A stretch of 6,705 nt of DNA from positions 1 to 6,705 of the forward strand of contig CAYXNL010000083.1 of assembly GCA_964466455.1 (NCBI GenBank), written 5' to 3'. The DNA is from S010-25 sp964466455. Its GTDB lineage: Bacteria > Pseudomonadota > Gammaproteobacteria > SZUA-229. Position numbers and translations under genes: made by a program. Shown here one piece after another: positions 6,697-6,705 of the stretch. The number at the start of each line of letters is the position of its first letter. Position 1 is the stretch's first letter. Under the pieces are notes generated by a model. The model was not told the origin of the DNA, did not search any database, and worked only from the letters and a program-made list of their open reading frames with translations.

Positions 6697-6705
6697 TACC
6701 CAATA
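6690..6705 (+). CDS. Possible start of next gene, cut by window edge (MLIPN...)
   Basis: An ATG at 6690 overlaps the end of nirJ in a different frame (ATGCTAA) and reads M-L-I-P-N to the window end. The first 15 bases match the start of nirF (ATGTTAATACCCAAT) at 14 positions. ACAACAGG occurs 12-13 bases before both ATGs. In nir clusters the gene after nirJ is often nirN, a cytochrome cd1-like protein, or nirE, but five codons cannot decide this, and chance is possible. No function is assigned. Confidence 0.35.

Noticed and set aside
1..6705. Search for CRISPR arrays, tRNA/rRNA genes, insertion sequences or att sites
   Set aside because: The window is almost fully coding with conserved nir genes; the only gap over 25 bases (1715-1830) is explained by the repeats, the hairpin and the nirC leader.

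Overview
The window is a stretch of a denitrification nir locus. It holds the 3' bulk of the structural gene for cytochrome cd1 nitrite reductase (nirS), followed on the same strand by genes for the maturation and biosynthesis of its heme d1 cofactor: nirC, nirF, nirD, nirL, a fused nirG-nirH, and nirJ. A further gene may just begin at the right edge. All genes lie on the + strand and coding density is very high. The DNA is moderately AT-rich by eye. The gene order S-C-F-D-L-G-H-J is that of the Pseudomonas-type nir cluster. This suggests a denitrifying proteobacterium, most likely a gamma- or betaproteobacterium with low-to-moderate GC, but the species cannot be named from the sequence.

Layout. 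Bases 1-1714 encode NirS without its first codons; the signal peptide is already running at base 2. The only real intergenic gap (1715-1830) holds three copies of a 13-bp palindromic tandem repeat that begins at the nirS stop codon, then a strong 13-bp hairpin followed by T residues that looks like an intrinsic terminator or attenuator. From 1831 onward the biosynthesis genes are packed tightly: nirC/nirF overlap by one base (TAATG), nirF/nirD are one base apart, nirD/nirL are joined by a near-perfect Shine-Dalgarno that overlaps the nirD stop, nirL/nirGH abut directly, and nirGH/nirJ are 21 bases apart.

How the genes work together. Siroheme (made by NirE/CysG functions, not in this window) is decarboxylated to didecarboxysiroheme by the NirD/L/G/H family. 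NirJ, a radical SAM enzyme, then removes the two propionate chains of rings A and B. NirF, a periplasmic beta-propeller, acts on the late dihydro-heme d1 intermediate. NirC, a small periplasmic c-type cytochrome, is tied to maturation or electron supply. NirS receives heme c and heme d1 in the periplasm and reduces nitrite to nitric oxide. The hairpin after nirS would let the abundant enzyme be expressed above its catalytic biosynthesis genes.

This is a recognisable known system rather than a new one. The parts most worth a second look are the nirG-nirH fusion alongside separate nirD and nirL, the 13-bp repeat cluster at the nirS stop, and a start-like sequence at the right edge that nearly duplicates the beginning of nirF.
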